Shown: positions 45,502-55,804, counted from the stretch's first letter. The stretch is 64,000 bases of DNA from Gimesia sp. (GCA_002706765.1 PAJV01000077.1:124001-188000), one strand, 5' to 3'. The notes: generated by a model not told the origin, from the sequence alone. Numbers and translations are program-made.

Positions 45502-45675
45502 TTACATGCCGTGATTCTGCATTTCGGTCGTCGCATTTTCAAACAGGGCATTCGTGCGGGTTCCGATCGCGGCGATCGCGGCGATACAGACCATCACGAT
45601 CGCGGCCAGCATCACAGCATACTCGACAGCGGTAGGACCATCTTCTTCTACGAGAAATCTTTTAAGATACTGCAT
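45502..45675 (-). CDS. flp: Flp/Fap-type IVb pilin
   Basis: A 57-residue prepilin: MQYLKRFLVEEDGPTAVEYA then MLAAIVMVCIAAIAAIG and a short hydrophilic tail. The leader, EEDGPTAVEYA cleavage region and single hydrophobic helix match Flp pilins, assembled by Tad secretion systems. An AGGA precedes the ATG at 45675. No tad genes are in the window, so this is an isolated pilin copy here. Too short for most automatic calls. Confidence 0.85.
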   Translation of the reverse strand: MQYLKRFLVEEDGPTAVEYAVMLAAIVMVCIAAIAAIGTRTNALFENATTEMQNHGM

Positions 45676-46056
45676 GACTACAATCCTGTCAGATGTGTGA
45701 CAATCTGAAAGTTGCCTTCCAGATCAACGGACCGACAATTGATATGTTTCACTTTCCATAAGCAGGGCCCGATTTAATAAAGCCTACCTCACGTTTGACG
45801 ACTGATGCCGGGAAAACTCGTTCTCCCCTCTTAAAATTCGTTGAATCGGCAAATCTACAGGGATTTCCCTGCCTGAATCAGAGGTTATATAACTTGCGGG
45901 TCTGTTCAGACTGGCATATTTGACCTCTCCCTGTCACAATAAGTGGCACAGAGAACTCCCGAAAGTCTTTCATCAGGCTGAGACAGGAGTTAGGTTTATG
46001 CGAGATGTATCGCTTATTCCCGTATTAAGAACTTTATTGGACAGGATACAATTGTT
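45676..46056. other. Intergenic region between flp and infA
   Basis: No gene seen. It contains the promoters of flp (minus) and infA (plus). A weak inverted repeat, TGTCAC-AATAA-GTGGCA, lies near 45932-45950. No strong element recognised. Confidence 0.45.
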
Positions 46057-46275
46057 ATGGCCAAAGAAGAGGCCATTGAAGTCGAAGGTACAGTGACCGA
46101 GGCACTGGCAAACACTCAGTTTCGAGTCGAACTGGAAAACGGACACCAGGTTCTGGCGCATGTAGCCGGCAAGATGCGAAAGCACTTTATTCGTATCGTC
46201 CCGGGTGACAAAGTCGTGGTCGAGGTCTCCCCCTATGACCTGAATCGTGGACGTATTGTCTATCGAGAACGATAG
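46057..46275 (+). CDS. infA: Translation initiation factor IF-1
   Basis: A 72-residue OB-fold protein, [22 protein letters not shown] and [25 protein letters not shown], the complete IF-1 sequence. It blocks the ribosomal A site during initiation. It is not inside a ribosomal protein operon here; the nearest plus-strand neighbour is rnhA. Confidence 0.97.
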   Translation: MAKEEAIEVEGTVTEALANTQFRVELENGHQVLAHVAGKMRKHFIRIVPGDKVVVEVSPYDLNRGRIVYRER

Positions 46276-46420
46276 TCGCAATAGAGCGCTCCGCTTCTTT
46301 CCCAGAATTCATCAGGGCTGATTCTACGCTTATGCGTAGTAGCCTCTGCAGTTGTTGTTTGTACCGGGACTCAAATTCGAGTCGTCGTTTATTTCTTGCC
46401 AGGCGTACGTTTTCAGTATT

Positions 46421-46915
46421 ATGACTGATGATGCAGCAAATCAGGATGCGCTCCCGTTTGTGCAGATCTTTACCGATGGTGCCTGCAGGGGAAATCCGGG
46501 TCCGGGAGGCTGGGGAGTCATTCTGAGACATCCTTCCACGGGAACGGAAAAAGAGTTTTCCGGAGGCGAGGCAGTCACAACCAATAATCAGATGGAGTTG
46601 CAGGCGGTCATTTCCGGGCTGGAACTTTTGAAACGACCTTCCCGGGTGGAAGTGATTACGGACAGCGTGTACGTTGCCAAAGGCTCAAAGGAATGGATGC
46701 CAAACTGGAAAAAAAACAACTGGCGTCGACGGGAAGGGAAAAGCTGGAAGCCTGTCAAGAATGAAGAACTCTGGCGGAAACTGGATATCCTGCTGGAGCG
46801 ACACACAGTGAACTTCACCCAGATCAAAGGACACAGTGGTCATCCGGAAAATGAGCGCTGTGATGAACTGGCAGTAGAGTTTGCACTTAAAATGCAAAGT
46901 GAGTCTGAATATTAG
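46421..46915 (+). CDS. rnhA: Ribonuclease HI
   Basis: A 164-residue RNase H that degrades RNA in RNA-DNA hybrids. The catalytic residues are seen in FTDGACRGNPGPGG (Asp), NNQMELQAV (Glu), VITDSVYV (Asp) and GHSGHPENERCDELA (His, Asp). The ATG at 46421 is chosen; the open frame extends 23 codons upstream but lacks RNase H sequence. Single-gene unit before recG. Confidence 0.95.
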   Translation: MTDDAANQDALPFVQIFTDGACRGNPGPGGWGVILRHPSTGTEKEFSGGEAVTTNNQMELQAVISGLELLKRPSRVEVITDSVYVAKGSKEWMPNWKKNNWRRREGKSWKPVKNEELWRKLDILLERHTVNFTQIKGHSGHPENERCDELAVEFALKMQSESEY

Positions 46916-47072
46916 ACTGCGTCCCGTTTTACTGTGGCGTTTCCAGAGAGATTGGGACCGTGGATAACACGACGAGAGACGCTATGTTAATATATGATGC
47001 GTTCTGCCTGGCATCGGGCAACACATCAAGAAACTGATTCATATAACTCGGCTCGAACGGTTGTAGAATACG

Positions 47073-49148
47073 ATGACCGAATCTCCTCTGCAGACTCCCG
47101 TTCAATTTCTTAATGGAGTGGGGCCGGAACGTGGTGAACTGCTCGAAAAAATCGGAATCCAAACGGTAGAGGACCTGCTCTGGCATCTGCCCCGCAGTGT
47201 ACTGGACCTGACTGATGTGCGACCGGTGAATGAGCTGGAAGAAGATCTGCCCGCTTCCGTCTGTGGAAAAGTCGTGGACCTGGATGCCCGGACGATCTCA
47301 CGTGGCCGGACAATTACTGCAATACTGCTGGATTGTGGCACTGGTTTTCTGAAGGGAACCTGGTTCAATCAGCCCTGGGTCATCAAACGTTTTTTCCCCG
47401 GGCAGTTGCTGATGTTTTCCGGCAAACCTAAACGCCGCTCCGGAAAGTGGGAGATTTCCCATCCCCAGTTCCAGGTACTGGAAGAAGACCTGGATGATCC
47501 CCAGGGACTGATCTTACCCCGGTACAGCCTGACCGAAGGCATCAAAATGTACCAGATGCGGCGTTTCGTTCGTGCTGCCGTGGAGGAATATGCGCAGCTG
47601 ATCCCCGACTATCTGCCGGAGAATTTTCGGGAAACGCAGTCGCTGATTCCCTTAAGCCAGGCCGTCATCCAGATGCATAAGCCCCGGACCATGGACGAAT
47701 ATCAGGCGGGCGTGCATCGAGTCATCTATGATGATCTGCTGGAATTTCAACTGGCACTGGCGATGCGCAGGCGACTCTGGACCTGCGTTGATAATGCCCC
47801 CCTGGTTAAGGTCACAGCGAAAGTCGACGCCCGCATCAGGCGACTGTTTCCCTACGATCTGACCGAGGGGCAGAATCAGGCGATTGAAGAGATCAAAACC
47901 GATCTGGCTTCGGGCCGGGCCATGCATCGCATGTTGCAGGCGGACGTGGGGGCAGGCAAAACCGCGATTGCGATTTATGCGATGCTGGCCACGATTGCCT
48001 GCGGGAACCAGGCGGTTCTGATGGCTCCCACGGAACTGCTGGCTGTGCAGCACTGGGAAACCATCAATCAGATATTGAAACACAGTCGGGTAGAACGCTG
48101 CATCCTGACCGGCAGCCTGTCTCCCTCCGAGCGAAAAGCGACCCTGGAAAAGATCGCTGCTGGAGATCAGCAACTGATCGTAGGCACGCAGGCGGTCGTC
48201 CAGAAAGATGTCCAATACCATAACCTGGGACTGGTGATCATCGATGAGCAGCATAAGTTTGGCGTGATGCAGCGGGCGCATTTCTCCAGCGATCAGAATA
48301 CCCCCCACATGCTGGTCATGACGGCGACCCCCATACCCCGCAGTCTGTGCCTGACACAGTTTGGCGAGCTGGATATCTCAATCAATACCGAATTGCCTCC
48401 GGGAAGACAACCGGTCATGACGAGCCGCGTCTCAACTACACCACAAAGAAAAAAAGCCTGGGAATTCCTGAGAGCCCAGATCGCGGCCGGCCGACAGGCC
48501 TATATTGTTTGTCCCCGTATTGATTCGGAAGACGAACAGAATATTCGTTCAAGTGCCGAAGAAGTCTATCGAAAACTGCAGAAGAGTGAACTGGCGACCG
48601 CTTCGATCGGCCTGGTCCACGGGCAGATGGACCGCGAAGAACGGGCAGGAATCATGAAGCAGTTTCACCAGGGAACAATTCAGGTACTGGTTTCCACGAC
48701 GGTCGTCGAAGTCGGCGTGGATGTTCCCAATGCGACGCTGATGGTGATTCTGCAGGCGGATCGGTTTGGACTGTCGCAGCTGCACCAGCTAAGGGGACGC
48801 GTGGGTCGTGGCCTGCACCGGGGAAACTGTTTTCTGTTTTCTTACACGGAAAGCGAAGATGCTTTGAACCGACTGGCGGTGATGGAGCAGACGACCGATG
48901 GCTTTGAAATCGCCGAGGCAGATTTTCAGGCGCGCGGCCCGGGAGACATCTTTGGAACACGTCAGCATGGGGAACTGCCTCTGCGGGTTGCAGATCTGAA
49001 ACGGGACGAAGCCATCCTGCAGGAAACGCATGCAGTGGCATTACGTCTCGTCGAAAGAGGCGAGTTTGATCAGCCTCGATTTGCCCCGTTAAAGATTCGT
49101 GTGCTGGAGCGATTCGGACAACTGATGGACCTGGGACAAAGCGGTTAA
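47073..49148 (+). CDS. recG: ATP-dependent DNA helicase RecG
   Basis: A 691-residue helicase that remodels stalled forks and Holliday junctions. The N-terminal wedge region (VGPERGELLEKIGIQTVEDLLWHLPR) is followed by the helicase core with Walker A DVGAGKTAIA, the DExH-type IIDEQHKFGVMQ, motif III TATPIPRSL and motif VI RGRVGRGLHRG. Walker A has Ala where many RecG have Ser. Standard length. Directly follows rnhA after a gap of about 160 bases. Confidence 0.95.
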   Translation: MTESPLQTPVQFLNGVGPERGELLEKIGIQTVEDLLWHLPRSVLDLTDVRPVNELEEDLPASVCGKVVDLDARTISRGRTITAILLDCGTGFLKGTWFNQPWVIKRFFPGQLLMFSGKPKRRSGKWEISHPQFQVLEEDLDDPQGLILPRYSLTEGIKMYQMRRFVRAAVEEYAQLIPDYLPENFRETQSLIPLSQAVIQMHKPRTMDEYQAGVHRVIYDDLLEFQLALAMRRRLWTCVDNAPLVKVTAKVDARIRRLFPYDLTEGQNQAIEEIKTDLASGRAMHRMLQADVGAGKTAIAIYAMLATIACGNQAVLMAPTELLAVQHWETINQILKHSRVERCILTGSLSPSERKATLEKIAAGDQQLIVGTQAVVQKDVQYHNLGLVIIDEQHKFGVMQRAHFSSDQNTPHMLVMTATPIPRSLCLTQFGELDISINTELPPGRQPVMTSRVSTTPQRKKAWEFLRAQIAAGRQAYIVCPRIDSEDEQNIRSSAEEVYRKLQKSELATASIGLVHGQMDREERAGIMKQFHQGTIQVLVSTTVVEVGVDVPNATLMVILQADRFGLSQLHQLRGRVGRGLHRGNCFLFSYTESEDALNRLAVMEQTTDGFEIAEADFQARGPGDIFGTRQHGELPLRVADLKRDEAILQETHAVALRLVERGEFDQPRFAPLKIRVLERFGQLMDLGQSG

Positions 49149-49162
49149 TCCTATATCGCGGC

Positions 49163-50290
49163 TCAGGTCTGAACCCGGTTCGTGAACCAGGCGGCCAGCG
49201 TCCCATTCGTGATCACCGGAAACCAGGCAGCCTGGTCTGGTGAAATCAGTTTTGCGGATCCCATATAAAGGAAGCACTGCGAAATTCCAAACAGGCCTCC
49301 CATCACACAGGCACAGACTGCAATATTCAGGATCAGACTGCGACTTTCCTTGCGCAAAACAAACGGAATCGAAATCAGTACGGCGATCAGATTCATCAGC
49401 GGACGTGTGAGTCGGGAATGCAGGTCCAGTTTCTGTTTGCGAATTGACAAATCGCTGAAGGAAGGATTATTGATCCTGGCAATCAGATCCGGAGTGGAAA
49501 TCAGCGAACTCAAATTGCGATTACAGAGCTGATCACAGCCGACATCCGTCACGATAAACATCTCGTCTGGCTCAGCACCAGGCAGAATGATATCCCTGGC
49601 AAATTCAGCGATCTCCAACTCCTGGTAACGTGGCGAGGCCTGCTTCAATAACCAGCCCCCTGGCCGGGATTCTGTCTGCTTCTGATAGACGGCAAATTCA
49701 GATTTGACGGTAACGAAAGCGTGTACCATCGGCTTGGAGAGCACGAACTCGGCTTTGTTCATTTTCTGTTCCGTCAGGAACAGTTCCTGCCCGTTGATCA
49801 TAATCCTTGTGCTGAAATCATACACTGGCTCAACAAACTGCGCTGAGCTTCCCATGTCTCCCCGCTCCGCCTGGACCTTATCGGCAATCGCCGGAATGAT
49901 CACTTCCTGATTCAAGCAGATCATGCAGTTGACGATAATCGTTGCCAGGGCCAGTGGAATGGCCAGCCGATACGTGGGGATCCCTGCGGAAAGTACGGGA
50001 TTCAGTTCCCCGTGACGGACCATCAGGGAAAACACAACGACTCCCGCCAGCACCGTGAGAATCGGGCTGACCATGTCGAAAAAGATAGCAGACTGATAGA
50101 GATAGTACTCCAGCATGATCCAGAGCAGGCTGGTTGAAGAGTCCTCATCTGCGCCGGACTGGAAACCGTCGATATTCGTGAATCCGTCGAAAACCACGTA
50201 CAGGCCGTAGGTTGCGATGAATCCAATCACGAAGACGTGAAAATATCGTTTCAGTAAATAGCGGTCGAAGGTAGTAAACACGTTTCCCAA
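49163..50290 (-). CDS. LptF/LptG-family permease
   Basis: A 375-residue inner-membrane protein with the six-helix LptF/G arrangement: three N-terminal helices (first DRYLLKRYFHVFVIGFIATYG), a periplasmic beta-jellyroll domain (about 115-270) and three C-terminal helices (LTRPLMNLIAVLISIPFVLR). Family members pull lipopolysaccharide or other lipids out of the inner membrane with LptB. Only one such gene is in the window. The start is a TTG at 50290; ATG alternatives are out of frame. Confidence 0.82.
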   Translation of the reverse strand: MGNVFTTFDRYLLKRYFHVFVIGFIATYGLYVVFDGFTNIDGFQSGADEDSSTSLLWIMLEYYLYQSAIFFDMVSPILTVLAGVVVFSLMVRHGELNPVLSAGIPTYRLAIPLALATIIVNCMICLNQEVIIPAIADKVQAERGDMGSSAQFVEPVYDFSTRIMINGQELFLTEQKMNKAEFVLSKPMVHAFVTVKSEFAVYQKQTESRPGGWLLKQASPRYQELEIAEFARDIILPGAEPDEMFIVTDVGCDQLCNRNLSSLISTPDLIARINNPSFSDLSIRKQKLDLHSRLTRPLMNLIAVLISIPFVLRKESRSLILNIAVCACVMGGLFGISQCFLYMGSAKLISPDQAAWFPVITNGTLAAWFTNRVQT

Positions 50291-50701
50291 TCGTTGTCAT
50301 GAGCTGGACTAAGAGCCTTGTTTCAGGGGGGGCGGGTATTATATCGTAATCCGGACAATCGGTCAATATCAGGATAACAGCTGTACATTCGATGCAGTCA
50401 TTTTCCGAAAGTCCAAGTCACGAAACGGTCTCCTATGCAGGAAAATCGGAAAATCCCAAGAAAAGGCGCTATCTTAAGTTATTTGAAAATTTTGACTTAT
50501 GTATTAATTTCTGATTTTGAAAGTTTCCAACTCTCGACATTTAATTCGCGTAGTGAATAATACTCGTGTGTAGCCGAGTGTAAAAACTGAGAATATCTGG
50601 TCATGTTTCCAATTTCTTTAGCCAAATTAAAAGCTATGTTTTGGGAGATTCGACTTTTGGAAGTTGCTCACCGAAGATGATCTTTATGAGGGGAAGAGGA
50701 A
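50291..50701. other. AT-rich intergenic region upstream of dksA-type gene
   Basis: No gene seen. It is AT-rich compared with the rest of the window and contains promoter-like TTGAAA/TTGACT hexamers around 50486-50500, but no clear -10 partner was fixed. It must hold the promoters of the permease (minus) and the DksA-type gene (plus). A GAGGGGAAGAGGAA purine stretch precedes the GTG at 50702. Confidence 0.45.
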
Positions 50702-51154
50702 GTGGTACGAAAAGACGCAATAATCAGGTTGCACAAGCAACTATTGAATAGACGTGATGAGTTAAAAAAACTGGTAAGCGACAGTTCTGAAGGTTCGTCC
50801 GGCAGCCAGTCGTCCGTCGAGGACAGTGGCGATGCTGCAATTCGCGAACGTCGCCAGGATCTGGAATCCCATCTGGCCGAGATCGAATATAAAGAGCTGA
50901 TGCAAATCCGCCGCGCCATTTCGCTGATCCAGGAAGGCCGTTACGGTCACTGCGAAAACTGCAATAAAAATATTCCGATTGCACGGCTTAAAGCAGTTCC
51001 TTACGCGATGTTTTGTGTCAGTTGTGCAGAGCAGCGCGAATCAATGGGATTATCCACTCATGATGTTCATGGCGATTGGGAAAACGCATACGAATTCGAA
51101 GGACGGCTTAACGATCAGGAAGTCAGAATTCATGATTTGGATCTCGAAAAATAG
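50702..51154 (+). CDS. DksA/TraR-family zinc-finger protein
   Basis: A 150-residue protein with an N-terminal coiled coil and a C4 zinc finger, CENC (Cys84, Cys87) and CVSC (Cys105, Cys108), like DksA and TraR, which bind the secondary channel of RNA polymerase. Ends of the coiled-coil tip (DSGDAAIRERRQDLE) resemble the DksA DxxDxA acid tip. The start is GTG with a strong GAGGGGAAGAGGAA site. It may modulate transcription in stress; the exact family branch is unknown. Confidence 0.88.
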   Translation: MVRKDAIIRLHKQLLNRRDELKKLVSDSSEGSSGSQSSVEDSGDAAIRERRQDLESHLAEIEYKELMQIRRAISLIQEGRYGHCENCNKNIPIARLKAVPYAMFCVSCAEQRESMGLSTHDVHGDWENAYEFEGRLNDQEVRIHDLDLEK

Positions 51155-51433
51155 TCACCCCTTCCGATAATGAATTCCAGAGGGTTTCACCAGCCTGATT
51201 TCGTATTATCATCTCTCCCGAATAATACTGATCCCTCATTACTGACATTCTTTGTGGAGAGATTCATCGCGATCAGTCTTGTGGTCTCTGGTATTGCCGG
51301 TCGCCGCTGCCCTGCAGCTGGTCTCCTGTAATCAAATCGTTCGGCAGTGGCGAAGGATTGCCTCATTTTGCCGTAGCTACTTGTAGCTAAATTGCAAAAA
51401 AAATCCTGGGTCACGCTGAAGAAGATTTGCATC

Positions 51434-52954
51434 ATGAAGAATCGATACCCCCTGGCACTCGTCACCGGTCTGATTGTTTCCGTTTCGCTTTGGAATGCCT
51501 GTTTTGAATCCACGCTGTCATTCAACCAGCTGGAGGCCAAGGTTCCCTCACAGACGAACCCCCGGCAAGAGCATTCCTCAATGCTCTCTTCCGCTGCCCC
51601 GTTGCAGGAAGGCAGCAGACATCTGGCCAAAATCGCAAAACTGGCAACTCCCAGCGTAGTCCATATACAATGCGAGCGGCAGACACCACGGGGCGCTGTC
51701 GAAGAGACCGGTTCGGGAGTGATTGTCCGAGGCGAAGGTGCCCCCGGTCTGTTTATCGTCACCAACCGGCATGTCGTGCGAGACTCGGATGGCACTTCGA
51801 TATCCATCTCGCTGCACGATGGTCGAATGATCCACCCCCAGCAGAAATGGGAAGACAAAGATACGGACCTGGCAATCCTGAAAATCAACGTCAGCGATGT
51901 GACTCCTGCTGACTGGGGCGACAGCGACAAGCTGGATATTGGACACATGGTGCTGGCGATGGGCAGCCCTTTCGGTTTAAGTGAATCGGTCACGCTGGGA
52001 ATTATCAGCGCCAAGGGAAGACGCTCCCTTCAGCTGGGCAGCGGTTCTGAAGTACTTAACCAGAACTTTCTGCAGACCGATGCCGCCATTAACCCCGGCA
52101 ACAGCGGCGGTCCCCTGATCGACCTCGATGGCAATATCATCGGGATCAATACAGCAATCGCTTCCAACAGCGGCGGTAACGACGGGATCGGCTTCAGTAT
52201 CCCCAGTAAGCTGGTACGTCATGTATTCAATCAGCTGGTGAAGTATGGCCAGGTTTACCGGGCCTACCTGGGAGTTCAGCTAGATCCGGAATTCAGCATC
52301 GCGACTGCAGGCCGTTTGAAGATGGACCGCGTGCGGGGAGCCCGCGTTGTGAAAGTCATTTCAAACACACCCGCATCACGTGCCAACCTGAAGTACGATG
52401 ACATCATCCTCAGTTTTGGCGGAATCGATGTGCTCGACCAGAACCATCTGATCAACCTCGTCAGCCTGACTCCCATCGACAACCGTGTCAGTGTGGTTCT
52501 GTTACGCGGCGGCCGGAAGGTCAATGTAATGGTAGAACTGGCTAACCGTCGCATTCTGGACGAACTCGAACGGAAACAGAAAGAGACACAACAGTCTCGC
52601 CGCCCGGGAACATCAGCGGCCCCCATGAGCTTCCAGAAAGTGAAAAACTCGACAGCAAATGATGTCCTGGCAGGACTGCAGGTCCATGCCATGAACGCAG
52701 ACCTGGCAACACAACTGGGATTCGAGGTCAGCCAGCCCGGATTACTCGTGATGGATGTAGACCAGCAGAACTCGCTGTCCAAAGTCATCAAACTCTATGA
52801 TGTGATTGAAGAAGTCGCCGGAACTCCCGTCCACAGTCTGAAGGACTTGCGTGAGGTACTGGAACAGACTGCATCGCTGGACAGCCTGGTCCTGAAAGTC
52901 TCCAACGGCAAACCGGGACAACCACATCATCAACTCGTTATCTGGAAGAAATAG
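51434..52954 (+). CDS. HtrA/DegP-type serine protease with two PDZ domains
   Basis: A 506-residue exported S1C protease. After a signal or anchor (about 1-22) the catalytic triad is IVTNRHVVRD (His113), DTDLAILKI (Asp145) and NPGNSGGPLID (Ser224). Two PDZ domains follow (about 285-375 and about 415-500). It would degrade or refold misfolded envelope proteins. The start at 51434 is chosen because it begins the signal sequence; an upstream ATG lengthens it by 14 codons. Confidence 0.93.
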   Translation: MKNRYPLALVTGLIVSVSLWNACFESTLSFNQLEAKVPSQTNPRQEHSSMLSSAAPLQEGSRHLAKIAKLATPSVVHIQCERQTPRGAVEETGSGVIVRGEGAPGLFIVTNRHVVRDSDGTSISISLHDGRMIHPQQKWEDKDTDLAILKINVSDVTPADWGDSDKLDIGHMVLAMGSPFGLSESVTLGIISAKGRRSLQLGSGSEVLNQNFLQTDAAINPGNSGGPLIDLDGNIIGINTAIASNSGGNDGIGFSIPSKLVRHVFNQLVKYGQVYRAYLGVQLDPEFSIATAGRLKMDRVRGARVVKVISNTPASRANLKYDDIILSFGGIDVLDQNHLINLVSLTPIDNRVSVVLLRGGRKVNVMVELANRRILDELERKQKETQQSRRPGTSAAPMSFQKVKNSTANDVLAGLQVHAMNADLATQLGFEVSQPGLLVMDVDQQNSLSKVIKLYDVIEEVAGTPVHSLKDLREVLEQTASLDSLVLKVSNGKPGQPHHQLVIWKK

Positions 52955-53023
52955 TAATTCTTCGACAGCTGACGATTCACAATCCATCTTTGATGGAAGC
53001 GGTCTCTCTCAACCTGATTCGCT

Positions 53024-53064
53024 TCGAAAAAAACCCGGTCAGCAGATCACTGACCGGGTTTTGA
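53024..53064. terminator. Bidirectional terminator between htrA-type gene and DUF11 gene
   Basis: A perfect 12-base stem AAACCCGGTCAG / CTGACCGGGTTT (53031-53042 with 53050-53061) with a seven-base loop, flanked by T on the plus side and seven A (T on minus) on the other. It sits between two convergent genes, so it can end both. Confidence 0.85.
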
Positions 53065-53088
53065 TTTATTGAGACTCAGACGAATCGC

Positions 53089-55212
53089 TTAGTCTTTGTA
53101 GAAGCGAGTCAGTTCTTCAAACAGCAGCGGATCGCGGATCGAATCGCTGGCGAGACGTGCCCGGAAGCGTTGATTTCCTTCCACACTACCCCGTACCAGC
53201 ACCTGATATTGGACTGATTCACCAGGAGCCAGGTCACCCAGAGATTTGAAGACAACCACACCGTTTTCAGCGATATGCTGAGTCGGGCCGGTAGCGGAAA
53301 TCAGATCGACACCCGGAGGCAGTTCGCAGGAGACAGAGACATTCTGTGCTGACTTGCTTCCATCATTCTTAACAACCACTTTGTAACCGGTTTCTTTGCC
53401 GATTTCGACAGGATCGTCCAGATCAGCAATTTCCAGAACCAGCTGAGCGGTGCCTTCGATGCGTGTTTGAATCTGGGCGTCTGATTTTACATTGTGCTCA
53501 GAGATGGCTCGTACGTGATGCACATAATTGCCGATGGTTTTGGTTTTTAATTCCAGGTTTACACTGGCGGTTTGCCCCGGTTCCATCCGACCGAGGAACC
53601 AGCTGATGGTGGAATCTTCCGGATTGAACTGACCGCCATGATCGGCTTTGACGAATTCAAACCCTTCTGGAATTTTGTGTAAGACGCGGACATTATTGGT
53701 AGCAGCGGCCCCATCGTTGAGCGTTGTGATGGCATACTCAGCACTGCGACCTTTGTAGCGAAGTCCGGGACCATCGATGGCCACTTGAACTTTAGGAGCG
53801 ATGACATTCACACGAGCCTGGGTTGCCTGAACCAGACCACCTTCCGCTTTTGCCTGAACATTCACGACCTGCTCTCCCCCCATCACAGCGGCTAATGCCA
53901 GCCGAATCGTTCGTGTTTCACCAGGATTCAGCGAACCAACCTGCATCTGCAGATATTCAGCAGTCACGTGTTCCAGACCTTTGGGGATTTCCGCTTCCAG
54001 GACTACATTGTGCAAAGTACCGGTACCGGGGTTCGAAATGGTAACAGACTGAGAAGCGGGTTCACCAATCATGACATTGGTGGGGCCTTTGACAGCCACC
54101 TGCAACATGGGTTCTGCGACCATGAACGACTCTGTCAGAGCACTGGTTGAGCGAACATTGGCAGTGGCAATAATCGCACCACGCTGACTGGGAATCATGG
54201 AAATGCGGATGACTTTTGTTTCGCCGGCTTTCAGCGATTCAAATTTCCACTCCAGTTGATCGCGGCTGGAACTGGGACGAGGCTCTGCATTGGTTAACCG
54301 AACGGTAACCGGAAAGGAGGCTTCGACCAGCAGATCCTGAGCAGTCTGTTTTCCTTCGTTTTTGATTTCGAGCTCGAATTCACATTCCTGCCCTACGTTA
54401 ATTTCTGTTTTCTTAATCCATTTGTGGGTCAGTTTTGCAGCAGCTTCTTCTGAAGCGATACCCACTGGTTTCGGAGTTAATTCGGTTGCACGACGACTGC
54501 CGGGAGTTGCACTGATTGTAATTCCCGACGGTTGCTCTGTTTTTGGTGCGGCAGGAGCAGCTCCAAAAGTCAGATGATGTTTGTTTTCGACCGTCTTGCG
54601 ATCTGGAATGCGGGGAACAGAGAGACTGGGAGTTTGTGGAGCAGACTGCTGAAATTCTGTGGGCTGACGGAACTGATTATCGCGTGAGTTCCCTGCACTG
54701 ATCTGCTGAATATTTCCCTGAGTCGATTTCTGATTGCCCTGCTGAAATTCGGCGTGAACAATGTTCTGCGTGTCAGACTGGTCTGCATTGAAGGTTTCGA
54801 AGTGATACTGTTTTTTACCGTTTTGCGGTTCAGCGTGTCCGATCTGCTGGAACTGAGACTGGCTTGCTGCTGGAGCCTCGGTTTTCGCTTTGTTATCCAG
54901 GCGGCGATAGGGACGCTCCTGGCCAAACAGTTCCTTGTAGTAATTCGGAACCTGTGAGAGCCGTTCTTTATCGGTAGGCTTGAATTGTGAAGCCTGATTT
55001 TTCAGAGCCGCATTCTGATTCGACTGAGAAATGGTGATCCCGCCTGTATTACTTTCCGGTGCCTGACCGGAAAAATACTGGCTGGAAGACCGCGAAGCAG
55101 GAGCAGAATCGAAGGGTGACCTTGATTCCAAAATGCGATCATCGGCGGTGGCGATACTCGCACTCATTACCATGGTTGAAAATATCGCGAGCATCTTTTT
55201 TCCGCGTCGCAT
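53089..55212 (-). CDS. Large exported DUF11/CARDB-repeat protein
   Basis: A 707-residue exported protein. Signal peptide MRRGKKMLAIFSTMVMSAS, then a Gln/Asn-rich low-complexity region to about residue 240, then about four Ig-like DUF11/CARDB repeats (approx. 275-370, 385-475, 480-575, 590-690) with recurring GExxxYxxxVxNxG and LxPGExxxxxxxL patterns. Probably a surface or envelope structural protein, typical of planctomycetes. The ATG at 55212 has AAGGAG 7 bases upstream; the frame extends 42 codons further without a signal sequence. Confidence 0.82.
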   Translation of the reverse strand: MRRGKKMLAIFSTMVMSASIATADDRILESRSPFDSAPASRSSSQYFSGQAPESNTGGITISQSNQNAALKNQASQFKPTDKERLSQVPNYYKELFGQERPYRRLDNKAKTEAPAASQSQFQQIGHAEPQNGKKQYHFETFNADQSDTQNIVHAEFQQGNQKSTQGNIQQISAGNSRDNQFRQPTEFQQSAPQTPSLSVPRIPDRKTVENKHHLTFGAAPAAPKTEQPSGITISATPGSRRATELTPKPVGIASEEAAAKLTHKWIKKTEINVGQECEFELEIKNEGKQTAQDLLVEASFPVTVRLTNAEPRPSSSRDQLEWKFESLKAGETKVIRISMIPSQRGAIIATANVRSTSALTESFMVAEPMLQVAVKGPTNVMIGEPASQSVTISNPGTGTLHNVVLEAEIPKGLEHVTAEYLQMQVGSLNPGETRTIRLALAAVMGGEQVVNVQAKAEGGLVQATQARVNVIAPKVQVAIDGPGLRYKGRSAEYAITTLNDGAAATNNVRVLHKIPEGFEFVKADHGGQFNPEDSTISWFLGRMEPGQTASVNLELKTKTIGNYVHHVRAISEHNVKSDAQIQTRIEGTAQLVLEIADLDDPVEIGKETGYKVVVKNDGSKSAQNVSVSCELPPGVDLISATGPTQHIAENGVVVFKSLGDLAPGESVQYQVLVRGSVEGNQRFRARLASDSIRDPLLFEELTRFYKD

Positions 55213-55804
55213 TTTGTTTCTCCTTACCGATTGGAATTTACTGCTGGATCGGAACTGATTTGAGGTTTGATTTGACATGAGAGCTCTGAGAGCGGGAGTG
55301 TTATGAAAATTGCAGGACGCTGTATTAGTTTTATCCATTTCTCTCTATCGGATCTGCGGATCTCAGGAATTGAATCAGATATGCTGATTTTTTAAAATAA
55401 ACCGGAATTGCAAGTTATTCCGGTTATGACGGTTGTTCCCAGGAACGTCTCTCCCCACGCACCCGAAAATCGCTAAACGATTACCTGCAAGTCACTTATA
55501 GAGCACAGAGAATCAATATAACTGTTCAGATCCTGGCTGAAGGCCTTCTACTGGAAATCATGGTATTCCAGAGGGCATCAGACTTCACCCTGCTGCGTTC
55601 TCCCTGGTATTCTCGGTTCAAATAGCCCTGGGGACGCTTTAGTGAAACTGGATACAGTCTGATTGCGATCTGCGCTCCGGATCTCGGACAATTCAGCATT
55701 TCCGCATTCTGATGATTGACTCTCCGGGAGAACCCCTGAAAATGAGCATGTCGCTGACTAAAACTTAACAGGAGCACGAAACCCCTGAACCTGTAGACAG
55801 GATT
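55213..55804. other. 592-base intergenic region containing a dispersed-repeat copy
   Basis: No gene is supported; short open frames here have no family features. It contains copy D of the dispersed repeat (55571-55660) and the divergent promoters of the DUF11 gene and the lipB cluster. Confidence 0.5.
55571..55660 (-). repeat. Copy D of dispersed palindromic repeat (reverse orientation)
   Basis: On the plus strand it reads GAGGGCATCAG ... GGATACAGTCT and aligns with the copy at 63680-63770 (GAGCGCATCAC ... GGACACAGTCT) with about three of four bases identical over the last 51 bases by hand count. In reverse complement it aligns to the copies at 42495-42588 and 59999-60096. Confidence 0.7.

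Noticed and set aside
51187..52014. A 275-codon open frame on the minus strand
   Set aside because: It lies antisense to the HtrA-type protease, whose catalytic triad and signal peptide are unambiguous; the antisense product shows no domain.
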